Shown here piece by piece: positions 34,086 through 42,641 of a stretch of 64,000 nucleotides of DNA. The notes under the pieces were generated by a model. That model had not been told where the DNA came from, searched no databases, and saw nothing but the letters and a program-made list of their open reading frames with translations. The translations under genes were made by a program, and so were the position numbers. Source of the stretch: Mumia quercus (lineage in GTDB: Bacteria; Actinomycetota; Actinomycetes; Propionibacteriales; Nocardioidaceae); the NCBI RefSeq assembly GCF_025506335.1, contig NZ_JANZYO010000004.1, positions 186,001-250,000 on the forward strand, in the 5' to 3' direction. Numbering within the stretch: position 1 is the stretch's first letter; each line of letters starts with the position of its first letter.

Positions 34086-34605
34086 GAAGGTCGCCTACCT
34101 CCTGCGCGCGGTCAACGTCGGCGGCAACAAGGTGCCGATGGCGCAGCTGCGCACGCTCGCGTCCGACCTCGGCGCGGACGACGTCGCGACCTACGTCGCC
34201 TCCGGCAACCTCGTCTGCACCCCGCCAGGCGACCCCCAGGACTTCGGCACCGCGCTCGCTGCGGGGATCGCTGAGCGCATGGGCGTGACCACCGACGCCA
34301 TCGGACGTACGGGGTCTGAGCTGCAGGCCGCTCTCGAGGCGTACCCGCACGAGATCCACGACCCGAAGTTCTGCCACGTCTGGTTCTTCGCCTCCGAGCC
34401 CACGCGCGAGGGCGCCGGGGCCGTCGAGGCCTACGACTTCGGAGACGACCGCGTGCGCGTCATCGGGCGCGAGCTCCACATCTGGTACGCCGACGGCGCC
34501 GGGCGCAGCAGCATCACCGCGCCACGCCTCCTCAGGCTCGCTGGCGTGGCGGGGACGGGCCGCAACCTGCGTACGGTCGAGAAGCTCGCCGCGATGACGC
34601 GCTGA
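34066..34605 (+). CDS. DUF1697 family protein
   Basis: A 179-residue protein. The N-terminal KVAYLLRAVNVGGNKVPMAQ is the DUF1697 signature and is followed by TYVASGNLVCTPPG and the C-terminal RSSITAPRLLRLAGVAGTGRNL. Function unknown. GTG 34066 is the first start compatible with the family N-terminus; it lies inside the Gly-rich coding region of the preceding gene, with GGAGG about 11 bases upstream. The frame is open further upstream but encodes only a shadow of the Gly-rich repeats. It converges on serA with a 7-base gap. Confidence 0.85.
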   Translation: MAASTSEKVAYLLRAVNVGGNKVPMAQLRTLASDLGADDVATYVASGNLVCTPPGDPQDFGTALAAGIAERMGVTTDAIGRTGSELQAALEAYPHEIHDPKFCHVWFFASEPTREGAGAVEAYDFGDDRVRVIGRELHIWYADGAGRSSITAPRLLRLAGVAGTGRNLRTVEKLAAMTR

Positions 34606-34612
34606 GCGCCGG

Positions 34613-35881
34613 TCAGCTCAGCTGGCGCAGCCGGATCGTCTCGGGAAGCGTGCCGAGCGCGGCCAGCGTCTCCGGCTCCAGCTCCTTGTCGATGTCGGTC
34701 AGCACGTACCCGATGTCGCCGCGAGTCCCCAGCGTCTGCCCGTCGATGTTCACGCCGTGGTCGCCGAGGATCACGTTGATCGACGACAGGACCCCGGGCA
34801 CGTTGTGGTGCAGGTGCGCGAGTCGGTGGTGCTCCCCGTACGAGGGGAGCTGAAGGTGCGGCAGGTTCGGGGAGAGGTCGGTCGAGCCCTCGGTGAGGTA
34901 GGTGTGCAGCTTGCCCGAGACGAAGCGACCGATGTCCTGCTGGGCCTCCATCGTCGAGCCTCCGACGTGCGGCGTGAGGATGACGTTGGGCAGACCGCGC
35001 AGGTCCGACTCGAACGGGTCGCCCTGCTTCTTGGGCTCCACGGGGAAGACGTCGACCGCGGCACCGGCGATGTGACCCGACTCGAGGTGGGTGCGCAGCG
35101 CCTTGGTGTCCACGAGGATGCCGCGCGAGAGGTTGAGGAACAGCGAGCGCGGGCGCATCCGGGCGAACTCCGACGCACCGAACAGCCCCGCGTTGCCGGG
35201 GCGGCCGTCGACGTGCAGCGTGACGACGTCGACGGTCTCGAGCAGCTCCTCGAGGGTCGTGCAGCGCTTGGCGTTGCCGAGCGCGAGCTTGTCGGCGACG
35301 TCGTAGTAGAAGACCTGCATGCCCAGCGCCTCGGCGATCACCGAGAGCTGGCTGCCGATGTTGCCGTAGCCGACGATGCCGAGCTTGCGTCCGCGGATCT
35401 CGTGGCTGCCCTGGGCGGACTTGTTCCAGATGCCCGCGTGCATGTCGTTCGTCTTCTCGTTGAGCCGGCGGGCCAGCGAGATGATCTCGCCGATCGCGAG
35501 CTCCACGACCGAGCGGGTGTTGGAGTACGGCGCGTTGAAGACCGCGACGCCGCGCTGGGCTGCGGCCTTGAGGTCGATCTGGTTCGTGCCGATGCAGAAC
35601 GCACCGATCGAGAGCAGGTCGGGCGCGTGGGCGAGCACGCGCTCGGTGACGTACGTGGTCGAACGGATGCCGAGCAGGTGCACGCCCTGGACGGCCTCGA
35701 TGAGCTCGTCCTCGCCGAGCGCGCCGGGGCGCGTCTCGACCTGGTAGCCCTGGGCGCGCAGGAAGTCGGCGCCGTCGGAGTGGATGTTCTCCAGGAGCAG
35801 GACGCGGATGTCGCCGTCGTCAAGCCGCGGCGTGGTCACGGGAAGGTCAGCAGTCATCGTGTAGAGCGTCTGTGTCGTCAC
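34613..35881 (-). CDS. serA: D-3-phosphoglycerate dehydrogenase (SerA, short ACT form)
   Basis: A 422-residue NAD-dependent enzyme for the first step of serine synthesis. The NAD site is GRKLGIVGYGNIGSQLSVIA; catalytic Arg, Glu and His fall in LFLNLSRGILVD, AAVDVFPVEP and VILTPHVGGST. The last 75 residues form one ACT domain (AHLHHNVPGVLSSINVILGD), as in E. coli SerA, which is feedback-inhibited by serine. GTG 35881 has AGGAGGA nine bases upstream; ATG 35857 would be the alternative but lacks such a site. A leader of about 130 bases precedes it. Confidence 0.9.
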   Translation of the reverse strand: MTTQTLYTMTADLPVTTPRLDDGDIRVLLLENIHSDGADFLRAQGYQVETRPGALGEDELIEAVQGVHLLGIRSTTYVTERVLAHAPDLLSIGAFCIGTNQIDLKAAAQRGVAVFNAPYSNTRSVVELAIGEIISLARRLNEKTNDMHAGIWNKSAQGSHEIRGRKLGIVGYGNIGSQLSVIAEALGMQVFYYDVADKLALGNAKRCTTLEELLETVDVVTLHVDGRPGNAGLFGASEFARMRPRSLFLNLSRGILVDTKALRTHLESGHIAGAAVDVFPVEPKKQGDPFESDLRGLPNVILTPHVGGSTMEAQQDIGRFVSGKLHTYLTEGSTDLSPNLPHLQLPSYGEHHRLAHLHHNVPGVLSSINVILGDHGVNIDGQTLGTRGDIGYVLTDIDKELEPETLAALGTLPETIRLRQLS

Positions 35882-36046
35882 GGGCAACGTCCTCCTGGTC
35901 AGGTCGTCCCACCGGCTGGTGGCGGTCGACCCAGGGCCCAGGCGAACGGTCCCGCGGTCTTCGCTGTCGTGTCGCTCCCTGGTGGTCGACCCACCTGAAC
36001 GCCAGTCGCGACCTGCCCAGTGTAGGCCGAACCCGCAACGCGTCAG
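35882..36046 (-). promoter_or_regulatory. serA promoter and long leader
   Basis: On the minus strand CTGACG (36041-36046), a 16-base spacer and TACACT (36019-36024) form a plausible promoter. This would give a leader of about 130 bases. The leader contains two copies of GGGTCGACC and several GGTGG/CCACC complementary segments, so it can fold. I do not recognise a known riboswitch class in it. Confidence 0.45.
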
Positions 36047-36080
36047 ACCCGGTTCCGCGGGACGGACCGCGTGTCGTCGG

Positions 36081-36512
36081 TCAGGACCCGCCGAACGCGG
36101 CGAGGAACTCGGCCGGAGGCGTGCCGTCCAGGTGCGCGAGACGGACCTGGCCGCGCGAGACGAGCTTGTCCTCCGCGTTGGTCGTCGTGATCTCCCACAG
36201 CTGCGAGGTGCGGCCCCGGTGGATCGGCGTGGCGACGGTGCGCAGCACGTCGCCGACCTTGCTCTGGCGGAGGAAGTCGGTGTTGTTGTTGACGCCGACG
36301 ACGATGCCCTTGTCCTGCAGCCAGGCCTGACCGGCCGTGCTCGCGGCACTCTCGTGGACGGCGCAGTAGACGCCGCCGTGGACGATGCCGAAGGGCTGGA
36401 GGTGCTGGGGGCCCACGGTCCAGGACATCACCACGCGGTCGCCGCTGACCTCGTCGTACGTGAAGCCGAGGACGCCGCCGAGGCCGGGCTCTACGGTGGA
36501 TGCATCAGTCAT
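36081..36512 (-). CDS. PaaI-type hotdog-fold thioesterase
   Basis: A 143-residue hotdog protein. The active-site helix region reads HLQPFGIVHGGVYCAVHES, with the HGG motif and downstream acidic residue typical of PaaI/YdiI thioesterases, which hydrolyse aromatic or acyl-CoA thioesters. VGVNNNTDFLRQSKVGD is the following central strand. ATG 36512 is divergent from csoR; the end is about 40 bases from the serA promoter. The substrate is not evident. Confidence 0.85.
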   Translation of the reverse strand: MTDASTVEPGLGGVLGFTYDEVSGDRVVMSWTVGPQHLQPFGIVHGGVYCAVHESAASTAGQAWLQDKGIVVGVNNNTDFLRQSKVGDVLRTVATPIHRGRTSQLWEITTTNAEDKLVSRGQVRLAHLDGTPPAEFLAAFGGS

Positions 36513-36537
36513 CCGCCGATTGTGCTCTGGTCCAGGG

Positions 36538-36566
36538 TTGAACCTGATACCCCCTAGGGGTATGGT
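36538..36566 (+). promoter_or_regulatory. csoR promoter with CsoR operator
   Basis: TTGAAC (36538-36543), a 17-base spacer and TATGGT (36561-36566) flank the dyad ATACCCC-CTA-GGGGTAT (36547-36563), a textbook CsoR-type operator of G/C tracts flanked by AT. Transcription would begin at ATG 36574, giving a leaderless mRNA. Copper binding should release CsoR and turn the module on. Confidence 0.8.
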
Positions 36567-36573
36567 TCGTCTC

Positions 36574-36864
36574 ATGAGCACGCACGCACCCGGTTACAGC
36601 GCCGACAAGGACGCCGTCCTCAAGCGGCTGCGCCGCATCGAGGGCCAGGTCCGCGGCCTGCAGCGCATGGTCGAGGAGGACACCTACTGCATCGACGTCC
36701 TCACCCAGGTCTCCGCGGCGACCAAGGCGCTGGAGTCGGTCGCGCTCAGCCTGCTCGATGAGCACCTGAGCCACTGCGTCCAGGACGCGATCGCCACTGG
36801 CGAGGGCGCCGAGGCCAAGATCGCCGAGGCGTCGGCCGCCATCGCTCGGCTCGTCCGTTCCTGA
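36574..36864 (+). CDS. csoR: Copper-sensing repressor CsoR
   Basis: A 96-residue all-helical repressor. The Cu(I) ligands appear as Cys39 (DTYCIDVL), His64 and Cys68 (DEHLSHCV), the C-H-C set of true CsoR rather than the Cys-x-Cys of CstR or the His set of FrmR/RcnR. The N-terminal KRLRRIEGQVRGLQRMVEED is the family hallmark. It heads the module csoR, copZ, copA and has its operator in the promoter. Confidence 0.92.
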   Translation: MSTHAPGYSADKDAVLKRLRRIEGQVRGLQRMVEEDTYCIDVLTQVSAATKALESVALSLLDEHLSHCVQDAIATGEGAEAKIAEASAAIARLVRS

Positions 36865-36897
36865 CCGCGCCCGACCGCGTGGTCGCGGCGCGTCCGC

Positions 36898-36914
36898 ATA
36901 CCCCTACCCCGTAC
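36898..36914 (+). promoter_or_regulatory. Degenerate CsoR-like site upstream of copZ
   Basis: ATACCCCTACCCCGTAC keeps the left half of the csoR operator but has CCCC instead of GGGG in the right half. It lies 26 bases before copZ and could be a weak second CsoR site. GAAGGAGAAG precedes ATG 36941. Confidence 0.35.
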
Positions 36915-36940
36915 TGGTAACCGCTCCGAAGGAGAAGACC

Positions 36941-37156
36941 ATGAAGAAGACCTACTCCGTCACCGGGATGACCTGCGGCCACTGCGCCGGCGCCGTCAGC
37001 GAGGAGATCGGCGCGCTCGACGGCGTCGAGTCCGTCGAGGTCGATCTCGTCGCGGGCGGGACGTCCGCCGTGCACGTGACCAGCTCTGCTCCGTTGGACG
37101 ACGCCGCCGTCGCGGCCGCGGTCGACGAGGCAGGGAACTACCAGGTCGTCTCGTGA
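36941..37156 (+). CDS. copZ: Copper chaperone (heavy-metal-associated domain)
   Basis: A 71-residue single HMA domain with the metal site [11 protein letters not shown] (Cys12 and Cys15). It carries Cu(I) in the cytosol, probably to CopA, whose own HMA domain is encoded directly after it. The stop codon overlaps the copA GTG by four bases. Confidence 0.93.
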   Translation: MKKTYSVTGMTCGHCAGAVSEEIGALDGVESVEVDLVAGGTSAVHVTSSAPLDDAAVAAAVDEAGNYQVVS

Positions 37157-39369
37157 GCGGCGGCGCGACCGAGCTCGTCCCGTACGAGCTCGAGATCGGC
37201 GGCATGACCTGCGCGTCGTGCGCCGCTCGCGTCGAGAAGAAGCTCAACAAGCTCGACGGCGTCGAGGCGACGGTCAACTTCGCGACCGAGAAGGCGTACG
37301 TGTCCGCGCCCGCCTTCCTCGACGTCGCCGACCTGATCGCGACGGTCGAGAAGACCGGCTACACCGCGGAGCCCGTGCGCGCGGATCCCGAGCCCAGCAG
37401 CGACGACAGCGCTGCGCGAGACGACGACCCCGACCTCGGCGCCCTGCGGCAGCGACTGGTCGTCTCCGCGCTGCTGTCCGCCCCGGTGCTCGTGCTGTCG
37501 ATGATCCCCGCCTGGCAGTTCGACAACTGGCAGTGGCTGGTGCTCACGCTCGCCGCGCCCGTCGCGGTCTGGGGCGCCTGGCCCTTCCACCGGGCCGCCT
37601 TCGTCAACGCCCGCCACGGGGCGGCGACCATGGACACGCTGATCTCGCTCGGAGTGAGCGCGGCGTTCCTGTGGTCGCTCTACGCGCTGTTCTTCGGCGA
37701 CGCCGGGATGACCGGCATGCGCATGGAGATCAGCTGGTTCGCCCAGGGCTCGGGTGACGAGCTCTATCTCGAGGTGGCCAGCGTGGTCACCGTCTTCCTC
37801 CTGCTCGGGCGCTACCTCGAGCACCGCGCCAAGCGCGACTCCGGCGCGGCTCTGCGCGCGCTCCTGTCGCTCGGCGCGAAGAACGTGACGGTGCTGCGCG
37901 GCGGCCGAGAGGTCGACGTCCCGATCGGCGAGCTCGTCGTCGGAGACACCTTCGTCGTCCGTCCCGGTGAGAAGGTCGCCACGGACGGCGAGGTCGTCTC
38001 CGGGGCCGCGACGATCGACGCGTCGATGCTGACCGGCGAGAGCGTGCCGGTCGAGACCGGACCCGGCGACCGGGTCGTCGGCGGCACGGTCGCCGCCGGC
38101 GGGCGGCTCGTCGTCCGCGCCACCGCTGTCGGCGAGGGCACCCAGCTCGCGCAGATGGCGCGCCTCGTCGAGAGCGCGCAGAGCGGCAAGGCGCCGGTCC
38201 AGCGGCTCGCCGACCGCGTCTCCGCGGTGTTCGTGCCGATCGTCATCGTGCTGGCTCTCGGTACCTGGGTGGGCTGGCTGCTGGCAGGCGGGACCGTCAA
38301 CGAGGCGTTCACCGCCGCGGTCGCGGTCCTCATCATCGCCTGCCCGTGCGCGCTGGGCCTCGCCACGCCGACCGCCCTGCTCGCCGGCACCGGCCGAGGG
38401 GCGCAGCGCGGCATCCTGGTCAAGGGGCCGGAGATCCTCGAATCGACCCGCAAGGTCGACACGATCGTGCTCGACAAGACCGGGACGGTCACCGAGGGCG
38501 CGATGCACGTCGTCGCGGTCGCCGCCGTCCCCGGCACGGAGGAGGCGGAAGTGCTGCGCCTGGCCGCAGCGGTCGAGGCCGCGTCCGAGCACCCGCTCGC
38601 CCGCGCCGTCACCGCGGCGGGGCGCGACAAGGGTGACCTGCCGGAGGTGCACGACTTCGTCACCACCACCGGCCTCGGGGTCGCCGGGGTGGTCGAGGAC
38701 CACAAGGTGCTCGTCGGTCGTCTGCCCTGGCTGGTCGAGCAGGGTGCGCAGGTCCCGGACGACCTTCCCGAGGTCGACCCCGCGACCACGCCCGTCCACG
38801 TGGGGGTCGACGGGACCGTACGCGGGGTGGTCGCGGTCGCGGACCGGGTCAAGCCCACGTCGGCACAGGCCGTCGCGGAGCTCCGGGCGCTGGGACTCGA
38901 CCCCGTGCTGCTCACCGGAGACCGTCGTTCGGTGGCCGACGCGGTGGCCGCGGAGGTCGGCATCACCGAGGTCGTCGCCGAGGTGATGCCCGAAGACAAG
39001 GTGCGCGTGGTCGCGGACCTGCAGGCGCGGGGCCGTACGGTCGCGATGGTCGGCGACGGCATCAACGACGCCCCGGCGCTCGCCACGGCCGACCTCGGCA
39101 TCGCGATGGGCACGGGAACCGACGTGGCGATCGAGGCGTCCGACCTGACCCTCGTACGCGGTGACCTGCGGCTGGCTCCTCAAGCGATCGAGCTGTCCCG
39201 CGCGACGCTGCGCACGATCAAGCAGAACCTCGTGTGGGCGTTCGGCTACAACGTCGCGGCGATCCCGCTCGCGGCGGCGGGGCTCCTCAACCCGCTGATC
39301 GCCGGCGCGGCGATGGCGGCCAGCTCCGTCCTGGTCGTCACCAACTCGCTACGCCTGCGCCGCCTCTGA
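37153..39369 (+). CDS. copA: Copper-exporting P-type ATPase
   Basis: A 738-residue P1B-ATPase. It has one N-terminal HMA domain ([13 protein letters not shown]), eight predicted helices, the transmembrane CPC motif (Cys397-Pro-Cys399, [13 protein letters not shown]) typical of Cu(I) pumps, phosphorylated Asp441 in [10 protein letters not shown], and [13 protein letters not shown]. It exports Cu(I) from the cytoplasm. GTG 37153 is coupled to copZ. CPC, the partner chaperone and CsoR control all point to copper rather than zinc or cadmium. Confidence 0.95.
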   Translation: MSGGATELVPYELEIGGMTCASCAARVEKKLNKLDGVEATVNFATEKAYVSAPAFLDVADLIATVEKTGYTAEPVRADPEPSSDDSAARDDDPDLGALRQRLVVSALLSAPVLVLSMIPAWQFDNWQWLVLTLAAPVAVWGAWPFHRAAFVNARHGAATMDTLISLGVSAAFLWSLYALFFGDAGMTGMRMEISWFAQGSGDELYLEVASVVTVFLLLGRYLEHRAKRDSGAALRALLSLGAKNVTVLRGGREVDVPIGELVVGDTFVVRPGEKVATDGEVVSGAATIDASMLTGESVPVETGPGDRVVGGTVAAGGRLVVRATAVGEGTQLAQMARLVESAQSGKAPVQRLADRVSAVFVPIVIVLALGTWVGWLLAGGTVNEAFTAAVAVLIIACPCALGLATPTALLAGTGRGAQRGILVKGPEILESTRKVDTIVLDKTGTVTEGAMHVVAVAAVPGTEEAEVLRLAAAVEAASEHPLARAVTAAGRDKGDLPEVHDFVTTTGLGVAGVVEDHKVLVGRLPWLVEQGAQVPDDLPEVDPATTPVHVGVDGTVRGVVAVADRVKPTSAQAVAELRALGLDPVLLTGDRRSVADAVAAEVGITEVVAEVMPEDKVRVVADLQARGRTVAMVGDGINDAPALATADLGIAMGTGTDVAIEASDLTLVRGDLRLAPQAIELSRATLRTIKQNLVWAFGYNVAAIPLAAAGLLNPLIAGAAMAASSVLVVTNSLRLRRL

Positions 39370-39375
39370 CGACCT

Positions 39376-39413
39376 CCCCGCCCGCCGAGCGAAGCGCCTG
39401 TCGGCGGGCGGGG
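39376..39413. terminator. Bidirectional hairpin terminator between copA and the glxA-type gene
   Basis: CCCCGCCCGCCGA (39376-39388) and TCGGCGGGCGGGG (39401-39413) form a perfect 13-base-pair stem with a 12-base loop, exactly between two convergent genes. There is no T tract, as is common for hairpins in GC-rich actinobacteria. Confidence 0.75.
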
Positions 39414-39419
39414 CGCGCG

Positions 39420-40385
39420 TCAGACGGTCGCGAAGGTCTTGCGGTACTCCCCCGGGGTGACGCCGACGAGGCGCCGGAAGTGGTGACGCAGCAGCGTCGC
39501 CGAGGAGAAGCCGCACCGGTGCGCGACATGGTCGACGTCGAGGTCGGTCGACTCGAGCAGGGTGCGCGCCGCGAAGATCCGCTGCTGGACGAGCCACTGG
39601 ACGGGCGTCGTCCCGGTCTCCGCGGAGAAGCGACGGGCGAAGGTGCGCGTCGACATCCCCGCCAGCTCGGCCAGCCGCGCCACGGACTGCTGCTCCTCGA
39701 GGTGCTCCACCATCCAGTCGAGGACCTCGGCGAACATGTCGTCGCTGCAGGTCGGCACGGGCCGCTGGATGAACTGGCGCTGGCCTCCGTCGCGCTGCGG
39801 GGGCACGACCATCCGTCGCGCGATCGTGTTGGCCGCGTCGCTGCCGATCTCGCGGCGTACGAGGTGGAGCGCGGCGTCGATGCCGGCCGCGGTGCCCGCA
39901 CTGGTCACCACGTCACCGTCGTCGACGAAGAGGACGTCCTCGTCGACCTTGGCCACGGGGTACATCTCGCGCAGCTGCGCCGCGTGCCGCCAGTGGGTGG
40001 TGCAGGGGCGGCCGTCGAGCAGGCCGGCGGCGGCCAGGATGAACGCGCCGCTGCACATGCTGAGCATGATCGCGCCGTCGGCGTGCACGCCGCGCAGCGC
40101 CTCCAGGATGTCGGGAGCCATCTCGGTGAGCTCTTCCCCGGTCCGGCGCCACGACGGGACGACGATCACGAGGTCTGCTCCGCGCAGGCCCTCGAGGCCG
40201 TACTCGGGGATGACCGACGAGCCGACGGAGAGCCGCAGCGGGACCCCGGCCTCGGGACCGCAGATGCGGAAGTCGAAGGCAGGGACACCCTCCTCCGTCC
40301 GGTCGATCCCGAAGACCTCGCACGCGACCCCGAGCTCGAACGTCGCGACGTCGTCGAGGAGAAGGGCAGCCACTGTCCGGATCAT
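39420..40385 (-). CDS. GlxA-family transcriptional regulator (DJ-1/PfpI plus AraC HTH)
   Basis: A 321-residue regulator. Residues about 5-170 are a DJ-1/PfpI-like sensor domain with Cys in IMLSMCSGAFILAAAG and the following TTHWRHAAQL. Residues about 215-318 hold two AraC-type helix-turn-helices (VARLAELAGMSTRTFARRFS and VDHVAHRCGFSSATLLRHHF). Regulators of this type usually control a divergent gene or a metabolic neighbour. Two TGGCAGGATC direct repeats lie in the gap to the right. Effector unknown. Confidence 0.9.
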   Translation of the reverse strand: MIRTVAALLLDDVATFELGVACEVFGIDRTEEGVPAFDFRICGPEAGVPLRLSVGSSVIPEYGLEGLRGADLVIVVPSWRRTGEELTEMAPDILEALRGVHADGAIMLSMCSGAFILAAAGLLDGRPCTTHWRHAAQLREMYPVAKVDEDVLFVDDGDVVTSAGTAAGIDAALHLVRREIGSDAANTIARRMVVPPQRDGGQRQFIQRPVPTCSDDMFAEVLDWMVEHLEEQQSVARLAELAGMSTRTFARRFSAETGTTPVQWLVQQRIFAARTLLESTDLDVDHVAHRCGFSSATLLRHHFRRLVGVTPGEYRKTFATV

Positions 40386-40398
40386 CCCCCCACCGTAA

Positions 40399-40448
40399 GT
40401 GGCAGGATCTTCACGGTCAATGGCTTTTCCGCCACTCGTGGCAGGATC
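40399..40448. promoter_or_regulatory. Two direct repeats GTGGCAGGATC between the GlxA-type regulator and the 46-codon ORF
   Basis: GTGGCAGGATC occurs at 40399-40409 and again at 40438-40448, 39 bases apart, in the 77-base divergent gap. AraC-family dimers bind direct repeats of about this size, so these are the probable sites of the adjacent regulator. Confidence 0.55.
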
Positions 40449-40462
40449 ACGCCCGTCGCAAA

Positions 40463-40603
40463 ATGAATGCCATGAGGTTCATGAAGAAGCACACCAGCAG
40501 CCCCCACACCCGTTTCCCCGCCTTCCGGACCGGCAACAGCAACCGGGATCGCCAGCGTGTCGGCGCCGAGCTCGACGCGATGCGCGCCCACAGCGCGCGC
40601 TGA
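40463..40603 (+). CDS. Possible 46-residue basic peptide
   Basis: An open frame MNAMRFMKKHTSSPHTRFPA, continuing to a helical end RQRVGAELDAMRAHSAR. It begins 14 bases after a GlxA-type direct repeat, ends 22 bases before the NmrA-like gene, and fills the gap exactly. It is basic and has no membrane helix. No ribosome-binding site is evident, so it would need a leaderless start. I do not recognise it. Confidence 0.4.
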   Translation: MNAMRFMKKHTSSPHTRFPAFRTGNSNRDRQRVGAELDAMRAHSAR

Positions 40604-40625
40604 CTCCGCGTGGCACGATCGCCCC

Positions 40626-41465
40626 ATGACGACCTTGCGGGCGATCACCGGCGCGAGCGGTCGGATCGGCGCGATGACCGCGCGCCACCTCGCCGACGCC
40701 GGTCTGCCGACCCGGCTCGTCGTCCGCGACGCGAGCCGGGCGCCGACCCTCCCGGGCGCAGAGGTCGCGGTCGCCACGTACGACGCCCGGGACGCGTGCC
40801 GCCGGGCCTTCGACGGCGTGGACACGCTGTTCCTCGTGTCCGCGGCCGAGTCGGCCGACCGGGTGCAGCAGCACCGGACGGCGATCGACGCCGCCACGGA
40901 CGCCGGCGTCCGGCAAGTCGTCTACCTCTCGTTCGCCGGTGCCGGGGCTGACGCGACGTTCCTGCTGGCGCGCGACCACGGCGCCACCGAGGCCCACCTG
41001 CAGAGCAGCCCCATGACCTGGACCTTCCTACGGGACAACCTCTACGCCGAGGCGCTGCGCGAGTTCGCGACGGACGGGGTGATCCGCGGGCCTGCCGGCG
41101 AAGGGCGTGTCGCAGCGGTGAGCCTCGTCGACGTCGCGGCCGTCGCGGCTCACGTCCTCGAGGACCCGACCGCCCACGCCGGCCACGCGTACACGCTGAC
41201 CGGCCCGGAGGCGCTCACGCTCCGCGAGGTCGCCGCACGGCTCGGCGCCGCGATCGGCACCCCGGTCTCGTACGTGGACGAGACGGTCGAGGAGGCGTTC
41301 GCCTCGCGGGCTCACTACGGGGCGCCGCGCTGGATGGTCGAGGCGTGGATCAGCACCTACACCGCGATCCGCGACGGCGAGCTCGAGCAGGTCACCTCAG
41401 ACGTCCCCGACCTGCTGGGGCGTCCCGCCCTGAGCGTCACCGAGGTGTTCACCGGGAGGCGCTGA
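40626..41465 (+). CDS. NmrA-like NAD(P)-binding protein (atypical SDR)
   Basis: A 279-residue Rossmann protein. The dinucleotide motif is ITGASGRIGAMTARHLADAG at the N-terminus, followed by VYLSFAGAGADATFLLARDHG and LRDNLYAEALREF, as in NmrA and NAD(P)H:quinone oxidoreductase-2-like proteins (QdoR/QOR2 type). The Tyr-x3-Lys triad is missing, so it may sense NADP or reduce quinones. ATG 40626 fits the family start. Its end overlaps the convergent dipeptidase gene by 17 bases. Confidence 0.8.
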   Translation: MTTLRAITGASGRIGAMTARHLADAGLPTRLVVRDASRAPTLPGAEVAVATYDARDACRRAFDGVDTLFLVSAAESADRVQQHRTAIDAATDAGVRQVVYLSFAGAGADATFLLARDHGATEAHLQSSPMTWTFLRDNLYAEALREFATDGVIRGPAGEGRVAAVSLVDVAAVAAHVLEDPTAHAGHAYTLTGPEALTLREVAARLGAAIGTPVSYVDETVEEAFASRAHYGAPRWMVEAWISTYTAIRDGELEQVTSDVPDLLGRPALSVTEVFTGRR

Positions 41466-42543
41466 CGGCCTGCGTGCTGACGGCGTCCAGGATGCGCAGC
41501 GCGTTGCCGCCGGCCACCGCGGCGATCTCCTCGGAGCTCCAGCCACGGGCGGCGAGCGCCTCGAGGATCCGGGGATAGCCCGAGACATCCTCGATCCCGC
41601 GGGGGAACACCGCGAACCCGTCGTAGTCGCCGCCGAGCCCGAGGTGCTCCACGCCCATCACCTCGCGTCCGTGCTCGAGGTGCGCCACGACGGCGTCGAC
41701 GCCGACCTCCGGCTCCGGCCCCACCTCTCCGGCGTGACGCCACTGCGCCCACTCCTCGCTGAGGAAGCTCGGCACGAACGCGACCATGAGCACGCCGCCG
41801 TTCTCGCGGAGCCGGACGAGGACGTCGTCGGGCACGTTGCGCGGGTGCTCCGTGACGGCACGGCACCCCGAGTGGCTGAAGACGACCGGGGCCGTCGACA
41901 CGTCCAAGGCGTCGTGCATCGTCGACGTCGCCACGTGCGAGAGGTCGACGAGCATCCCGAGACGGTTCATCTCGCGGACGACCTCTCGCCCTTCGTCGGT
42001 AAGCCCGCCGTGGGTCGGCTCGTCGGTAGCCGAGTCCGCCCACGGGGTGTTGTCGTTGTGGGTCAAGGTCATGTAGGCCACGCCCAGGCGCGCGAAGGTC
42101 CGCAGGACAGCGAGCGAACCGTCGATGCTGTGGCCGCCCTCGGCTCCGAGGAGGGACGCGATCTTGCCCCCCGCCCAGGCCGCCCGGACGTCGGCCCCGG
42201 TGCGGGCGAGCGCCAGGTCGTCGGGGTACGCCGCGACCAGGCGGTGCACGAAGTCGATCTGCTCGAGCGTGGCCGCAACCGCGTCCGCGCCCTCCAGGTC
42301 GGTCGGGACGAACACCGACCAGAACTGCGCCCCCACACCGCCGCGCCGCAGCCGCGGCACGTCGGTGTGGAAGCGGCCGTGCGGAGCGTCCGCGCCAAGC
42401 CCGTCGGTCGCGTACGCGGCCGAGGTGCGCGACTCCCACGCGAGGTCGTTGTGCCCGTCGAAGACGAGGGCGGCGCGGAGGGCGTCGCGCACGGTCTCGT
42501 CCGTCGTGTCGGCGAGGTCGGCTGCGGGGAGGGAGGACGTCAC
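41449..42543 (-). CDS. Membrane dipeptidase (peptidase family M19)
   Basis: A 364-residue metallopeptidase of the renal dipeptidase family, which cleaves dipeptides, often with a D-residue at the C-terminal side. Zinc ligands are His31 and Asp33 in FDGHNDLAW, Glu in GAEGGHSI, the histidines in VDLSHVATSTMHD and VFSHSGCRAV, and Asp in GLGGDYDGF. There is no signal peptide despite the family name. GTG 42543 is the first sensible start. A hairpin separates it from the pfpI gene upstream. Confidence 0.9.
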   Translation of the reverse strand: MTSSLPAADLADTTDETVRDALRAALVFDGHNDLAWESRTSAAYATDGLGADAPHGRFHTDVPRLRRGGVGAQFWSVFVPTDLEGADAVAATLEQIDFVHRLVAAYPDDLALARTGADVRAAWAGGKIASLLGAEGGHSIDGSLAVLRTFARLGVAYMTLTHNDNTPWADSATDEPTHGGLTDEGREVVREMNRLGMLVDLSHVATSTMHDALDVSTAPVVFSHSGCRAVTEHPRNVPDDVLVRLRENGGVLMVAFVPSFLSEEWAQWRHAGEVGPEPEVGVDAVVAHLEHGREVMGVEHLGLGGDYDGFAVFPRGIEDVSGYPRILEALAARGWSSEEIAAVAGGNALRILDAVSTQAVSASR

Positions 42544-42592
42544 GTGCCTACCCTCTCGCACGCGGGGAGCGCGGGAGCGGGAGAAGGTGCCA

Positions 42593-42637
42593 CGCGCGGG
42601 CCTCGTGCGTGAGCGTGTCGCACACGGGGCCCGCGCG
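42593..42637 (-). terminator. Hairpin after the PfpI-like gene
   Basis: CGCGCGGGCC (42593-42602) and GGCCCGCGCG (42628-42637) form a perfect ten-base-pair stem starting five bases after the stop codon. The loop contains a second small GTGCG/CGCAC stem. It likely ends pfpI transcription before the dipeptidase gene. Confidence 0.6.
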
Positions 42638-42641
42638 AGGG

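Noticed and set aside
34613-36349. A much longer SerA start (578 codons open)
   Set aside because: The upstream part is Arg/Ser-rich shadow sequence opposite the thioesterase promoter region. GTG 35881 has a strong ribosome-binding site and fits the family length.
37153-39369. Zinc/cadmium specificity for the P1B-ATPase
   Set aside because: CPC membrane motif, copper chaperone and C-H-C CsoR with its operator indicate Cu(I).
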